Below are positions 1 through 13,800 of a stretch of 64,000 nt of DNA, piece after piece. Source of the DNA: Aquila chrysaetos chrysaetos (lineage: Eukaryota; Chordata; Aves; Accipitriformes; Accipitridae); the NCBI RefSeq assembly GCF_900496995.4, contig NC_044029.1, positions 17,484,001-17,548,000 on the forward strand, read 5' to 3'. Numbering within the stretch: the stretch's first letter is position 1; the number at the start of each line of letters is the position of its first letter. The notes under the pieces are model-generated. The model searched no databases, had not been told where the DNA came from, and was given only the letters and a program-made list of their open reading frames with translations. The translations under genes were made by a program, and so were the position numbers.

Positions 1-1959
1 CTGGCACCTGGCTCGGCCCTTCAGGGCTGCGGAGGATGAGCTGGCTGCCAGCTCTGCAGACAGAGATGAGGCCGCGCATGCCAGAAGTCGAGCGCAGCGG
101 TTCACAGACCTGGTAGCCACGCTTCTCCTAGGTCCCAGGCTCTAAGCTTGGGAGTGACCTGCAAAAGGAGTCAGGTGTGACTCAGGTTGCACAACCCCTT
201 TCCCTTTCCCCCAGCTGCCCTGAAACTCAGCCTTTGCCTGAGAAGAGCTTGCAAAAAACAACCATGGAAAAAGCAAAGAGTGATGGACACTGCTGCCTCG
301 TGATGGGCAAAGAATGTGGCTGTCGTTCATGGGCCAAAGCCAAAAGCCAAACCCTAAGGCCACAGCTGCAGACTTTGGACTGCAGGGAGGTCAGCTCTGA
401 GGAGGTTAAAGGCAGGCAGGGGGCTTTCTGGAGGCACAGAGGGCTCTACTGAGTCAAGTATGTCCAGGAGTGATTAGGCAAAGTTGCAAACTATTCACGA
501 GGAGTTTCCAAAGGTGGCTGCTGTATGATTCATGTGGTGAAAGTGCCCAGAGATCCTATCCTGGATAGCTAGTCCTGACACTGCCAGGATCTGACCCTTC
601 AGGACAAACAGGAGTGAACGGTGGGATCATCTGCTGCTGGGAAAGTTCAAGCCGGCTACCCAGTAATTTGGCTGGATTTGAGCTTTAGTGTTATGGGGAC
701 CCGGCCCTCAGAGGGCAGTGGCATAGTTACCTATACTCATGCAGACATTCTTGCCTGTGTTTATATTTAATTCTTATAAACAGATTGCCTTGGTGTTGCA
801 GTCGCTCACTTCCACACCTCTGGATTTCAGCAGGAAGTATGCATCTGTCCTTTGCAGTTCATCTTTCAGTTTCCATAGGTACGGTGCTCTCACCTGCTAC
901 AGGATCAGGGTAACAGGATTCCTGTTCCCCTTCCCCTCTTCATGTGTTGTTTCTCTGTAATTTTATTACGTTTCTTCCTCTTGCCCTCCCAGCACAATCT
1001 CTTTCCAGCGCTGATCCCAATTCAGATCACCTAAAGCAATCTCAGTACAGGAGGTTATTGTCTGAAGCCAATTTACCTCCAAGCTGGATGGTCAAATTAC
1101 ATCCCTTGAATAAGAAGCCCAGCCTCAAAAGAGGGGTCATCTCTGTAATCCCACCCAACTCTGATTTTCATCTCAGCCTTTGATGCTCACATCTTGCCTC
1201 CTGACTGTTCCAGTCCATCTGTTAAGCCGGGGACAGGCTGATTTAGAAGACGGTGAGCCACGTTCCCGGGGGACACAGGGCGCTAGTGGGAGATTAGCTG
1301 TGAGTTCTACCTGGTCTTGCAGAGCACAGTGTTTTTGCAAACTGAGGACAGAGAACAGTGGTCAAATCCCCTCGTGCCCCGAGTGAGGCTATGCAGGCTG
1401 GCACCTCCGGCCAGGCCAGTTCCTGTCTCCCTTGCCCAGGAGCTGGGCATGCAAACCATGCCTGAGATGTGGTTGGAGGTATAGACATGAAGTTATCTGC
1501 CTCTTCCTCTCCTCGGGGGCTGAAGGACACGGCCCCCTCTTGCCACTGAGCCTACACTGGGAAACACTGCCCAGATCTTTCCCCCCAGGAGAAGGATGCA
1601 GAAAGTGTCTGGATGCCCATGTCTACACCATCCCTCCCCTCTGTGCTAGATGCTGCAGCCAGAGGATGGGCCTGGCTCCACAGAGCCAAACCAGAGGCTG
1701 CAGTAGGAGCATTTCTGTTACTCTGCAAAGGCAATTGCCTGTGAAGATGCAGAAACCATCTTCTGGCTCTGGAGATTCATCTTCCTGCATTCAGCCACTG
1801 GGCTCAGGGCTGCATGTCCATAGCAGGACCACTGACCAAGGATGAACCTGTGTCCCAGCAGGCTTGAGTGTGCCAGGCTCAGAGCTGCAGAGATTCTGGA
1901 TACCTGAGTTAGGGTTGGCCTCCAGGACAACCAGGATTGAGCTGGCTGAGAAATCTGAT

Positions 1960-1975
1960 CCCCCCCCCCCCCCCC
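1960..1975. repeat. Homopolymer run of 16 C
   Basis: Sixteen consecutive C on the plus strand followed by GCCGCCC. It is length-unstable and an assembly risk. Confidence 0.95.
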
Positions 1976-3759
1976 GCCGCCCTTCTTTAGGGATTGGCAA
2001 AGGATTGTGCATTATTACATGGGTGTAATCTTCTTTTAAGATGTTCGTGGCAGCTCAAGTCTCCGGACTCAATTCCGCACTGATTTACACAGCCTGCAAT
2101 CCCATTGTGAGGATGGCGACTGCACAGGAACAGACCCTGCCTGGGCTCTGCAATGCCAGGTTTGAGGTGACTTACAGGACACAGAAGATTATTACAGAAA
2201 TGCCTGTCTTTTGAGACCTGTTCCCAAAGAGGTCCTCACAGACTTCCCATCAATTTCAAGAGCAGCAAGTGCTGGAGCTGTGGAACAGTCTTGTTATATG
2301 TACCCTTGTGCACCCATGGTTGATGCTTGAAAACTCTTGTTTATCCACAGTGTTGTTCTGTGGACTCTAAATTATTGCATTTAGAGCATATCCAGGTCTT
2401 GGCAGGGAGGACGCTATAGACATTTAAAAAGTATTAGGATAAAGCTGATTGAGAGCACATATGTTGTTGCAAGAGGCAGAGCTATATCAATAATGCAGTG
2501 TAGTAGGGTACTGCAGAGGCACAATACTGGTGCAGGGATTGTGGACCGTACCTCAGTGTATGGAGTTAGATAATCTACACCATCAGGGAATTGAAAATCC
2601 TGAATTATGTATGATAAAACAGAGATGTGTTTATACAGAGAGCAGCTCCTGCAGTACTTCATGCGCTCGGTGCAAAAAGGGAATTAGGCGGGCATGCTGG
2701 ATTCTGCTTGCTTGAGAACTTCATTATTGCATTTCATTTACACTGCCTGATGAGCTGTGCAGTATTTGCTTTCTTGTGCTGCTAATAAAAATAGACCATA
2801 TAACCGATTGCTGGAATATCACCGAGCTGTTCTTTGTGAGCACATAATGAAACACATCGACCCCCTTAAACAACAAAACCCTACACTAGTTTTCTTTAGG
2901 CTGAAAAGAAGACAGAAATAATTCATCTTGCTTTATAATTGCAGTCAATCAGTCATTTTACAGTTGGACAGTAAGTGTCTAAATGGAAGACCATGCTTTA
3001 ATTGAAACATTTGATTGTTATTGAAAAATCAGTAAGAGGCACCATTCAAAAAGCTTGTTCAAATGTTTGTCACTGATAAGATGCACATTTCTATAGAATC
3101 AAATCTATTTGCTTGGGAATGAGATTATTTTAGTAAATACAGTTGCTTATCTAAGATATAAACCCAACAAGACTTTTTTTCTCTCCCCTGCCCCCAACCA
3201 GTGCAGCACTTAATGCTGCTCCGTGCTTATAAACTCCCGAGACATGGAGACAAAATCTGGGCTTATGGGGTTTGTCACAGGCTGCAGAAGAGCTGGGACG
3301 TCACCCTGACTGACCTGAAAGTGAGTGGCTCTAAAGCATTCAGCTGGGCCTTCAGAGCAACGAAATGAGGATCACGAGCTGCCCAAACTTCAGTAGTTCA
3401 GGAAAGATGTTTCCCTCACCTGTGTCCTCTGTGAGCCTAAGCTGCCACTAACCTTTCATTTCCAGGAACAGTTAAGTACTCTGACCACTGGCACGGGTGT
3501 ATTGATTGTAAGGGCCTGTGGACACAATCTCTTCCAGGGGCAGAGTAAAGGAAGAAAAGGCCTTCTTATTTCACAGTAAGAGTGTCTACAGGTGGAGTAT
3601 GTAGAATTGGTAATGTGCTTTAAATTTATGCTATACCTGGGTCCATAACCATTTTGAAGCCGTTGGCATTTACCAGGTACTTCCTCAGATTACTGTTTTT
3701 GTCTGTTGAGCAATTGCTGGGTTTCTTTTGGACATAATAATCTGAGTGTTCATTCTGTG

Positions 3760-3786
3760 AGCTTCACACACCTAAATTTAGGCAAC
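3760..3786 (+). repeat. 27-bp direct repeat, copy 1
   Basis: It starts AGCTTCACACACCTAAATTT and continues AGGCAAC, identical to 4938-4964. Similarity extends about 20 bp to the left (CTGAGTGTTCATTCTGTG against CTGAATGTCCAATTTGTA), so this is a fragment of a longer, diverged repeat. Confidence 0.85.
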
Positions 3787-4937
3787 TAAAGTCATATGCC
3801 TAATCTAAATGAGTCATTTAACCAAGTCATTTAACCTCCTTCAAAAGTCAATCGAGAGGTGGGCATGTCCTCGGTGGTGATCACTACAGTTCACTTATTT
3901 TAGACACTTTGTTTAGTATGGATTTTGTTCCAGTTTTCCTTAAAATCATAACCAGGGGTCATATAAGACAGGAATGGAATGACATCCTCTTCATAAAACC
4001 TGAATGTAATATGCTGAATGTTAACAACAGTCTATTAGGAATATGGTTATTTTTTATAGTCCCTTGCTGCTGAATAAAATGCACAGCTGAGCCTATGCAG
4101 AATATGTTCGTTCATTTACTGTTTGCAGTCACGTTGGAAAGTAATCCTGTCGTCTGAAGGAGGATTCAGGAAAAATGCCATTAGGTAACCTTCTATATGT
4201 CTGTGTGTATACAGCCAATTTGCCATGCTCAAAAGCATGCGATAGCTCTCTCAGCGTGAAATATATCTGAATCCAGTGGAGAATTGTTCACATCACAGAA
4301 AAAAAAATCTTCCAGGTGAAGTCACTGGCTTGAAATGAAAGAGATCCTTCTGTCTCGTAAGGTAAGATTTCAGCCCTGAAGGACTGATACAGTCTGGGAC
4401 ATGAACAACCATTGTATTTCTTCTAAAGCAAAAAGAAAAGCACCAAACCCAAACCTTCCTACATGAGTTTCATTGCTATTTTGTTTGAAGAAATTAAAGA
4501 GACTCAAAAGCAGTAATAGGTATGTCAATAGTTAGTCCTTTGGCTTTACAGTCATGAAGTGCATTTTAATGTTTTCTTGTTAACTTGTTCATTTTGAGCA
4601 GTGCTAATAGGACTAATGACATAACTAATACATAGAAAGTGATAAGGCTACTTTATGCCTTTTACTGTTGTTAAGAATATTATTGGTTTTTTATATGGTG
4701 TTGCTATTCCTTCCCAGTTAGTAATTACAAGGAGGAATGAATTCCGAGTAATAACTTTCTCACTTAATGAGAAGAGGCTGAGGCAGTCTCGCCAATTTGA
4801 AGGAGAAGAAATATAGAAGTAATTGCATCCTCACTGCAGGGTTTGTGTTCTTTGTGGGGCTACTTTTGTCCTGTTGGTAGGCTTTGAGACTCTGGTATGG
4901 CACTTCTCAACGTGATAAGCTGAATGTCCAATTTGTA

Positions 4938-4964
4938 AGCTTCACACACCTAAATTTAGGCAAC
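4938..4964 (+). repeat. 27-bp direct repeat, copy 2
   Basis: Identical to 3760-3786, about 1.2 kb away in the same orientation. The unit contains the palindromic core CCTAAATTTAGG. Confidence 0.85.
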
Positions 4965-7900
4965 GGCATGTGCTTTACACCTGCCAGCTTACATGCCCTA
5001 GCATTATTCTGGATCTTTATCTTACTTCTTAAATTTAAGAGCTGTATTGTCCAGAGAAGCACTAGGGTGGTTTCTGGTTTAGCTTTTCTTTCCAAGCCTG
5101 GTGAGGGAACACCGGTGTGTTTGAGAGAACTCTTTCAAGTAAGCCTAAGGGGCTATGTTAGTGGTAGTTCAAGTCTTTGATGAGCAGATAATTGCAACTC
5201 TGATAATTAGCTTTTGGTTTTAAATTTTCTGTTTGCATTGTTTATGTTTGTTCCATCAGTTCTCAGCTAAAAATGACATACTTCTGCTACTTCATTACTC
5301 CTGAACTTCTCACGCTACTGGTTTTGAGTGGAGAACATTAGAAGTTGGGTTAAATTTAAAAGAAGAAACTGCTTGAAGCAGCGTCAGAGAATTAAGAACA
5401 TTGTCTTTTTAAAAACCAATCCTATGTACTTCATCATGCTGCTGTTGTCTGACTTCAACTAAAATGCTTATATGAATAAGGCTGCTCGACTTTACCCTCA
5501 GAACTTAGGTAGGGGAACGCAACTCCTGGTCTTGCTATCCTTATATGGCCTGCATGGGCCATCCAGATTTTGAAGAATGTCAGCTTTCTGGGCTGCTTCC
5601 GTTCGTGCCAGTAGTTTAAAGGTTGCAAATTGCCCTCATTTATCTCAAAAGGGCATTAATTCTGAAGCCCAGCAATGACACTTCAAATGTCATCCTTGTT
5701 CATTTTTGCAGAAACATCTAGCTAGTCTGCTTATTCATTAGTGTGGGCTAGAGGGGTGGGAACAGCCGCAGCCTAGCAGGCTAAAAAAGTGCCTTGCTAT
5801 TAATGGTCTACCCAGCACGCTGCCATTTCTCTGATTCAGCCCCTTGGCCCACCCTCTGGCTAAGCCCTTGCCCAAGAGAAAGGCATACATGGAGAGAAAC
5901 AAGAGTGGAAAAAGAAAGGCCATTTCTGTAACATTTTCTCTTTTGATTACTGATAGCAGCAACGCGCTGCTTTCCCGAGTTCTTTTTTTCCTCAGCTACT
6001 TTTACCTTCACTGTTGCAAAAAGACAGACCAGAATCATGCAAGAGGGGTGTCAAATGGCTAAAAGTGGTGATACCTGGGCAAATGGAGGTAGGAGGGGAT
6101 ACAGGCACTAAGCTGGGCCTGGGGAGACCTACTATTTCTACATTTTGCATAATACCAGTTTAACATCACTCAAAATCCCAGCTGCTAGCATGGCCTGAGA
6201 GTGCTGCAGGGTGAGCTGGGTGGTGGCAGCTGGAATGGTTTCAGGGTGCAGAAGGAATTGAATCCAGACCTTCTGCTTCTCACGCTGCTGCTCCCCTGTA
6301 TTAAAAGGCATCACAATGTCCTTCTTCTGCCATCAGGTTTTAAAAGATGAGTGTTAACCTGAAGGCTGTTCTTTTAAAGACTTGATAGTTGTGTGACTTT
6401 CTAAAGGGAAGGTGGTCCTTGCTGCAGTCTCCCACTCAAAACTCTGCACTAAACACCTAGCCCTGGGCAGGCGGGTGGCTTCAGACATTTCTCTGTCCTT
6501 GGCTTTTCTTACCGCTTGGCTGTGAGAGTCTCTTCATGTAGCATGCAGGGTTTGGGGTGAATTTTGAGGTGTCTGTGATTCCTCAGGCAATGCCCAAGTG
6601 CCTGCTGCAGAGGCATGGACTCGCTGGGTCCAGGAGGCAGGAGATGCTGTGGGTACCCACGTCCTTTACTGGACCCAGCTTTCTGTTATATCCTCAGGTT
6701 GCAGCTGACCCCCTCTGCACACTTGGGCTGCTGGCTCTTATCATCAGAAGACACACAGTAGTTCAAAGGTAAAATATAATGATCTTACCCTCACAACTGT
6801 GGCTTCAAAGTAAAGCTTTTAAGCTTTTGTTCCAGTGTCCAAGAAGATGTGTCCCACATGGAAGAAAATCAGTAAGGAGTTCAAGAGCAATTTTTCTTTT
6901 CATTTTTGGCATTTGCACTTTTCTTAGTCTTCTTTTTTCTTAGCTTCCCTTTGTTATTTCTGTTCAGCAGTCCAATGTCACAATAATTGGGTGTGCAAAT
7001 ATTGCAAACTACACACCAATACTTGTCTCCAAGTGAATAATGTTTTTTAAAGTCATCTCTCTTTCTCATATGCACGCATATAACCAAAAGCTTTCTCTTA
7101 ACATGAACTGCTTCAAGAATTTATTCTGACCAAAGGCTTAACGTAACTGACAATATCTGTTTAAGATGATCCACAGTTTTCAAAAGTGCAGATGTTAAAA
7201 GATGTGTAGAAAATCCTTCCTGGGGCCCTCCGGGGCAGTTTCCAGCGAGGCTGTTGATGTATTTCAGATGTCACAGCTCCCTCCAGTGGGAAGATGCGGG
7301 TAGAGGACTACTGCCAGGTGGAGGTTTCTGCAGATACCAACCCAAAGCTTCCAGATCTCAAAAAGATAATACGCAAACCACCTTCCCTGCCCCCCCGAAT
7401 ACAGTAGCTGATTCTCCCTTCTCTCCTCACTATATAATAATATTTGAACATAAGATTTGTATAAAATCTGAGAAAATTAACCTACATGGACCAGATTTTC
7501 ATACAGACTCAGACCAGTTATTTCCTGTTGACTACCATGTAAATACAGTTGTTCTTGTTGAGTAGAGTGGCATGGCTTATGAAACCACAATGTCTGAGAT
7601 GTACTAGGATAAGGAAGGTTTCCTACATTAACATCCTGCAAGTATCATTCTCCAACATCAAATAACTGCAACAAATACAACACAAAATACATGTCGTTCA
7701 TTTGAACATACATGAGTTGGTGTAGGTTTGCTTTCATAACACAAATTACTGGTATTTTTGAACCTCTACAGGAGCTGATGCCTCCTTTTATGGGTTTTCA
7801 AGTGTGACAGTGGATGAAGCTACATCCATGTGAATGACAAAGTCTAGCCCGGGCTAAGTAACAGTTCCAGAATGGGAATGTTTTCTTTCTTTCCAAGAAC

Positions 7901-9643
7901 CTGAAAACACAGAACAATTATTTTGGGAGACCTCCAATATTTCTAATTCTGGGTGTAATTTTTTGTGTGACTTTCATATCCCAGAAATCTTTGTGGCTTC
8001 TGGTGAGATGATACCTTGTAACATATGCATTTTATAAATAACTTAATTTTCCCAAATACAGTAAAAAACACCACCTATATTAATAATATTAGACTGATAA
8101 TTTAATATTATTAGATTGACAATTTGATATGAGAAGAAAAGTAATTAATGGAGTTTAATGCAGTTCATTACTGCTCCTTTCCAACCAACTTCTACTTACA
8201 TTACTGACTACATCAAGTAGTGATTCAAGCTGTAGGTTTAAAAATGGGCTTGCAGGTGATGGATAGTGCTGGCAAACCAAGGAATAGTCTCAGCATGATG
8301 GTTATAGCTAGGTGGTGGCTCAGCCTATGAGAATCTGCATTAGATACAATGGTATCAGCATCTGGAGACACAACATAATCATGTGCATTGTTATATTTTC
8401 TCAAGGTACATGAGATGTTGCTTGGCAACTGCATGTCTCCCAGCTCGGCAAAATAAGTGTTTTTAATTATGTCCCTGTGATACTGCATGACCACAGAATT
8501 AAGAATACTGACTCTGCCTGAGCGCTTTAGAAATGACATTTATTAAAAAATAAAGCTCCTTTTCCCAATCATCAATATGCCTTGCCTTATTCAAGCATTC
8601 TGTGCTTCTGGTGTTGTTCCTGAGCACACATTACAGTATTGCAGTTCAAGGATAATTATGCAGAAACTGTTTTCTTTTCCTTGAATATTTCAGGATTTAG
8701 GGGATTTATAAAGCATCCTTCACATCATAGTCAGGAGATGCTGCGCCTTCTTTTCTCTCTATCAGTTTGTGCTTACATCTCTGTACCTGCAAAGACAAGA
8801 AATTGGGGCTGTTTTGCTCGCCTATGGCTTGGACTTCTACCCTGTGTAAGGAAAGCCACTAATACGCAGACTGTCTTGGCACATATCAGTAGTTTACATA
8901 CTTCATCTGGATCTAGTAAGCTGAGTACACCTGGAAAATTACATCCAGTATATACTATATTCCGAGGTTTCTGTAAACGGTAACAACTGCACTGTATTTT
9001 ACAAAAGACTGAGAGTGGAACACATTACTAAACCACTTAAAAATTACAGCTCTGATGTACACTCTAATCCATGGTCTTCAGTGCACTAGCCTCCATGAAG
9101 AATATATGTAGAGAAGAAATTGTAAATCTCATGAATCTTTGCAGGCCCAGCTTCAGCAGGAAAGGTGTCAATAATTCCTTGAAGCACACTGTCTGGGACA
9201 CCCTGCAGTGTGGGAGTCACCCCCCTATTCAAGCCCACTTTGATGGAATGAATTAGGAGTAGCTGTTCTATTTTAGCACCTATTTTAGGGGTGAATGCTC
9301 TAAGCAGAAGGTGGGTGATAGAAAGGGTGTTGCTATTTCACAACTCTGCTTTGTGGACTCCTGCCTATTTGAGGGTCTTAAATAAACTCTGAGACAGCCT
9401 TTTTGGACTGGATCTTTTAAGAGACTTAAGGAGATGCTTGATTGCTCATAGGTAAGAAATTCCAGATACATGTGAAAATTCAGCTATACCAAACAAGAAT
9501 TTTCGAGTTGCATGGGCAAGTTTCTAGTGAGGGAAGGTGCCTCCAGCATTACTAACAGCTGCTGCCGAGTTCTTTGAATTGAATTTTTTGACATAGGTAT
9601 TCAGTTCTGCCTTATTTCTATATTTTATCAAAACCCTAGTCAA

Positions 9644-9680
9644 TTTTTTTTTTATTTTATTATTTTATTTTATTTTTATA
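9644..9680. repeat. TTTTA-type microsatellite
   Basis: A T-run followed by several TTTTA units with one interruption. It is simple sequence. Confidence 0.85.
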
Positions 9681-10049
9681 TGTGGGCCCAAGTCCCTGTT
9701 TAGGTTGTGCTCCTTTGGTGGTTTTACAGCTAATTGCCTATTAAGGAACCTTCAAGAAATAACTGTGCTAGATCATTCCTTCGAAGAAAATAGCCCTGGG
9801 AGATCACCTAAGAGAGGATGGCATTAATAGTACTCCCTCATACCATACTTAGCTCCATACAGCTTTTTCACTGTATGGTTACATGAGAACAAAGGCCAGA
9901 TTTTCTAAGGCACTATTGCTTCATACGGAGAATTTTGAGCACTAATTTCATATTACACTTTTTTTTTCTTCTACGTGTATGGAGTCCTCACCTAATTTTA
10001 TAAAATGTAAGAAATGCGCTAAACTTACTATTAATATGAACATGTACAT

Positions 10050-10199
10050 TTTTAAACTCAGCACTGGAACAGGTTGCCCAGGGAGGTTGTGGAGTTTCCG
10101 TCCTTGAAGATATTCAAAAGCCATCTGGACATGATCCTGGGAAGTTGGCTGTAGGTGGCCCTGCTTGAGCAGGGTGGTTGGACCAGATGGCCTCCAGAG
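10050..10199 (+). mobile_element. CR1 3' fragment, left half, split by an LTR
   Basis: The sequence contains the CR1 3' hallmarks: GGAACAGGTTGCCCAGGGAG, then a GATATTCAAAAGCC-like block, and GACCAGATGGCCTCCAGAG. The element is interrupted at 10199/10200 by an LTR in the opposite orientation and resumes at 10799. Confidence 0.9.
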
Positions 10200-10798
10200 T
10201 GGTTTAACCCCAGCCAGCAACCAAGTCCCACCCAGCCGCTCGCTCACTCCTCCCCGGTGGGATGGGGGAGAGAATCAGAAGGATAAAAGTGAGAAAATTC
10301 GTGGGTTGAGATAAAGACAGTTTAATAGGTAAAGCCAAAGGTGCACATGCAAGCAAAGCAGAACAAGGAATTCATTCCCCACTTCCCATGGGCAGGCAGG
10401 TGTTCAGCCATCTCCAGGACAGCAGGGCTCCATCACGCCTGACGGTGACTTGGGAAGACAAACGCCATCACTCCGAATGTCACCCCCCTTCCTCCTTCTT
10501 CCCCCAGCTTTCTATGCTGAACATGACATCGTATGATCTGCAATATCGCTTGGGTCAGTTGGGGTCAGCTGTCCCGGCTGTGTCCCTTCCCAACTTCTTG
10601 TGCCCCCCCCCGCCCCAGCCTGCTCGCTGGTGGCGTGGGGTGAGAAGCAGAAAAGGCCTTGACTCTGTGTAAGCACTGCTCAGCAGTAACGAAAAACATC
10701 CCTGTGTTATCAACACTGTTTCCAGCACAAATCCACAACATAGCCCCATACCAGCTACTGGGAAGAAAATTAACTCTATCCCAACCAAAACCAGCACA
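10200..10798 (-). mobile_element. Solo LTR of an avian endogenous retrovirus, nested in CR1
   Basis: Read on the minus strand it starts TGTGCTGGTTTTGGTTGGGA and ends GCTGGGGTTAAACCA, the same family as the copy at 17661-18265. An AATAAA-like/TTTAATAGG poly(A) region lies near 10320 and a pyrimidine-rich U5 follows. No internal retroviral genes flank it, so it is a solo LTR. The insertion splits a CR1 cleanly, fixing the order of events. A clear target duplication is not visible because its 3' terminus appears shortened by a few bases. Confidence 0.85.
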
Positions 10799-10838
10799 GG
10801 TGCCTTCCAACCTCAACCATTCTGTGATTCTGTGAAAC
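10799..10838 (+). mobile_element. CR1 3' fragment, right half
   Basis: GGTGCCTTCCAACCTCAACC followed by TCTGTGATTCTGTGA is the natural continuation of the CR1 fragment that ends at 10199. It terminates in the 8-bp type 3' repeat. This shows that the CR1 is older than the LTR between the two halves. Confidence 0.9.
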
Positions 10839-13800
10839 TTATAGTCAAGGGAATCTAATCAGAAGACCAAATTACTATCTGTCTCTCCCTCCTCCCTCCC
10901 CCCAAACCTTCTCAGCTAACTTGAAAGTATCTACAGAGAAAAAAAAAATCAATCTCAAAACCCAAATCCACAGCAATAGGACATGACTCAGAAGTTGGCA
11001 AGTTCAGCCTGCGGAGCAGAGCAGAGAGCCAGTTCTTAAATCTCGAGCCTTGTGGGCAGCTCCCAATCAGTCACAGTGAGCTGAGGGACCAGCAGCTGAT
11101 GCATCCCATCTGAGCAGTCAGGACAGAGCCATCTAGCACAAGATTTTTTTTTGTTGGAGAGTTTCTTGTTTGGTTTGAAATTGTGTTATGCTGGGAGGAC
11201 TTTATATCTCTTTTCATGAACAGAACTGTGAAGGATTGATCAGCACACTTCAGAGGCTGTCTTTTAGATACATCAAACTGGCCCAGTGTAAGACTTTAGT
11301 GCCTACAAATCAAACACTGCAGTGCCTAATGCCAAATGCAGTCTTAACTGTTCACTTCCCTTTTATAGTATGTGGGGAGAAGCAACTGCCTGGAAAATCT
11401 TCTGTGCTTTGTGGGAACTGTCTTGTGTGGGCCAGGAGACACTGGCATGGGAGTAAGCCTGGAATCCCTCCTCAGCTCTCCAGCATGGGAGCAGATGTCT
11501 TGGCCATACGGGGCAGATAGCATCTGATACCTACAGTTATTCTTTTAAAGAATGGGGCATAGTCCAGTCTTTTCCACTGTGTAGCTGCCTACAGGTTAGA
11601 GCACTCCCTCAGAAAGCATACCTGCCATAGCCAAGGGGGTTCACAGCCACATCTCTTACTGCCCAAGAATGTGTCCTGCCCACTGGACTATAGGCAATGA
11701 TGTCCAGGGAAGTAGTCTCTGCTCCATTAAACTGTGTGGCTGTTCAGATAGGATAATAAGATTCACTGAAGAGCAAACAGGCAGGACCACAAGAGAAATA
11801 AAATGAGAGCAAGTCTTACTCTGCAGTCTGGTGAGGAATTGAGGTGGGGGAGTCACATCTGCTCTATAGATATAGAGTAATGTGGAGATGAAGTAGAGAA
11901 GAGATTCTCTGATTAAAAACATCTGCAGTGCTGAGGACTTGAAGGACTTGTAGGACTTTCAAGGTTTAACCTTGAAACTAAGTGTCCTGTTTTGTACCTA
12001 TAACCTTTTTGCAGCAGCTAAAGGGAAATTTGAAGTTACAGATGAGCTTTTCGTTATTTTGTAGAAGTAAAAGTGCAGGCTCTTATCAGCCAAGCTTGAC
12101 TGAACTGCTCAGTTCCTCAAAATAGGTCAATGGAGACAATCTGCACTAATTAGGGCAAGTTTACAAAGACAATCATTGTAAGTTAAAAATTTGTGCCAAA
12201 TCCATTTTACTTGCATATTTGATCTGGAGGTGATGTAATGAACAGGTTTTGTACCAAAGCAGGACATACTGAACAGTATGACTCAATTCCGGGAGCCGCA
12301 GGGAACAAGTCAAATCAGGTTCACTTTGCAGAGCTGCAGCTTTTGCCAGCTCCTCAAGAACACCAGTAACTGCTGCTGCACCTTCCCAAAATGCCCCACA
12401 GCATATTGACATTTATCCATACAGTTAAAAATTTTCCTTTTCTTCTCAGGTCCAATTTTCTCTTTGATGGATTTAAACTGCTAATTCCTTTGGCTGAATT
12501 CAACAGAGGACTTCAGTGCTGATAAGTCAGATGATGTACTGGCCTTTAGGTATTTGGTATGCAAAATAGAGCCCCAAGGCTTGTGTCAGGCATCTCCCAA
12601 GTTTGTGCAAAGTCAGGTATGAAGCTATGCAGTGCATGGGGAGAAAGAATTACAGCAGGATGGAGAGCTATAAAACTGATGCATAAGCAGGCCAACGTAA
12701 TAGTAGCCAGTAGGAAATGGGATGCCTGACCACCTCTGTGCTTTCAATATGAAGCTGTAGTGCAGGGTCCTGGACACTGTTTTGGGGCCCAGACACCAAA
12801 CACTAAGCCCTGCAGTGCTTAAGTTTGAGCTCGTTTAATAAATTGTAGACATTAAAACTTTTGTTTCCTTTTCTTCTTTCTCTGGCTAAGCAGCCTCTGT
12901 GTTCTGGATCTATTTAATTACAGGTCCAGAACAGTTGTTTTGCTGCTCAGATGAGTCTGATCCTCTGCATGCCCAAAAGCAGGTGTGGAGGGGATGGTTA
13001 GATCAAGCAGACAAGTGTGTACACAGCAAAGTTAGGTGTCTGGCCAACTGTTTAGTGCTTTTCTAGGGCAGGACTGTGCCCAGATTGGTATTTAGAGCTA
13101 GAGTGTCTCTTTTCCTGGATTTTCATTACTTTGCTGATGAAACACAGGAGTGATTCTTCTGTCTTTAGTGTTAAGCAAGTATTTTACTTACCTTCTGCTA
13201 GAACAATGCCCTGGTTAAGTCACCATGCAAAGCAGGTACCAACGTGGGAGGAAAATTTGAATTGGTCTTTATGTGTATGTTCCAAAGCTGCTGAAATCAT
13301 TTGGCATCATTTTACTGACTTCAAGAAACTGTAGGATTCTGTATCTCAGTGAGTATCTGGATGATGGGAGAAGCTGCCTTTCTTTTATTAACTTCTAGCA
13401 TTATTTCATTACATGAATCATTCCCGTATGCAAAGCTGTCATGAAAATGTACAAGCCTAGGCACACAGTCCTACTTGTCCTATGTTTACTATGAATACCT
13501 TACTCACATATCAAAAAACCTGTTTGCCTCAGGCAAACAGAATTTCAGCCAGCTTGTCTTCCATTAGCTCTTCAAAAAAGCCAGAGATAGTGAAAAAACC
13601 CTCCGTCACTTTTCTTTTTAGCAGTTTGTATGTTAATTTGAGATGAGTAACCCAGAAACTCTCTGAAAGAGTGGCTACAACTTACCCTGAACTGGGAAGA
13701 AAAGGCAGGTACTCTGACAATATTTCTTTCTAGAAAAGAAAACAATAAGTCTATATCTAATGTTTAGAAAGCATTTTATCTGAGATGGTTCTCTCACTGC

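Larger units (their letters stand above)
1..10049. other. Gene-free stretch
   Basis: There are only short ORFs with no recognisable product. The first 2 kb is slightly GC-richer, the remainder AT-rich. It contains the C16 run, the 27-bp direct repeats and the TTTTA microsatellite. By synteny with mammals the next gene downstream of RXYLT1 would be SRGAP1, but I see no SRGAP1 coding exon here. Confidence 0.6.

Noticed and set aside
1432-1845. 137-codon plus-strand ORF with several Cys
   Set aside because: Cysteine spacing fits no finger motif, and ORFs on the opposite strand cover the same bases.
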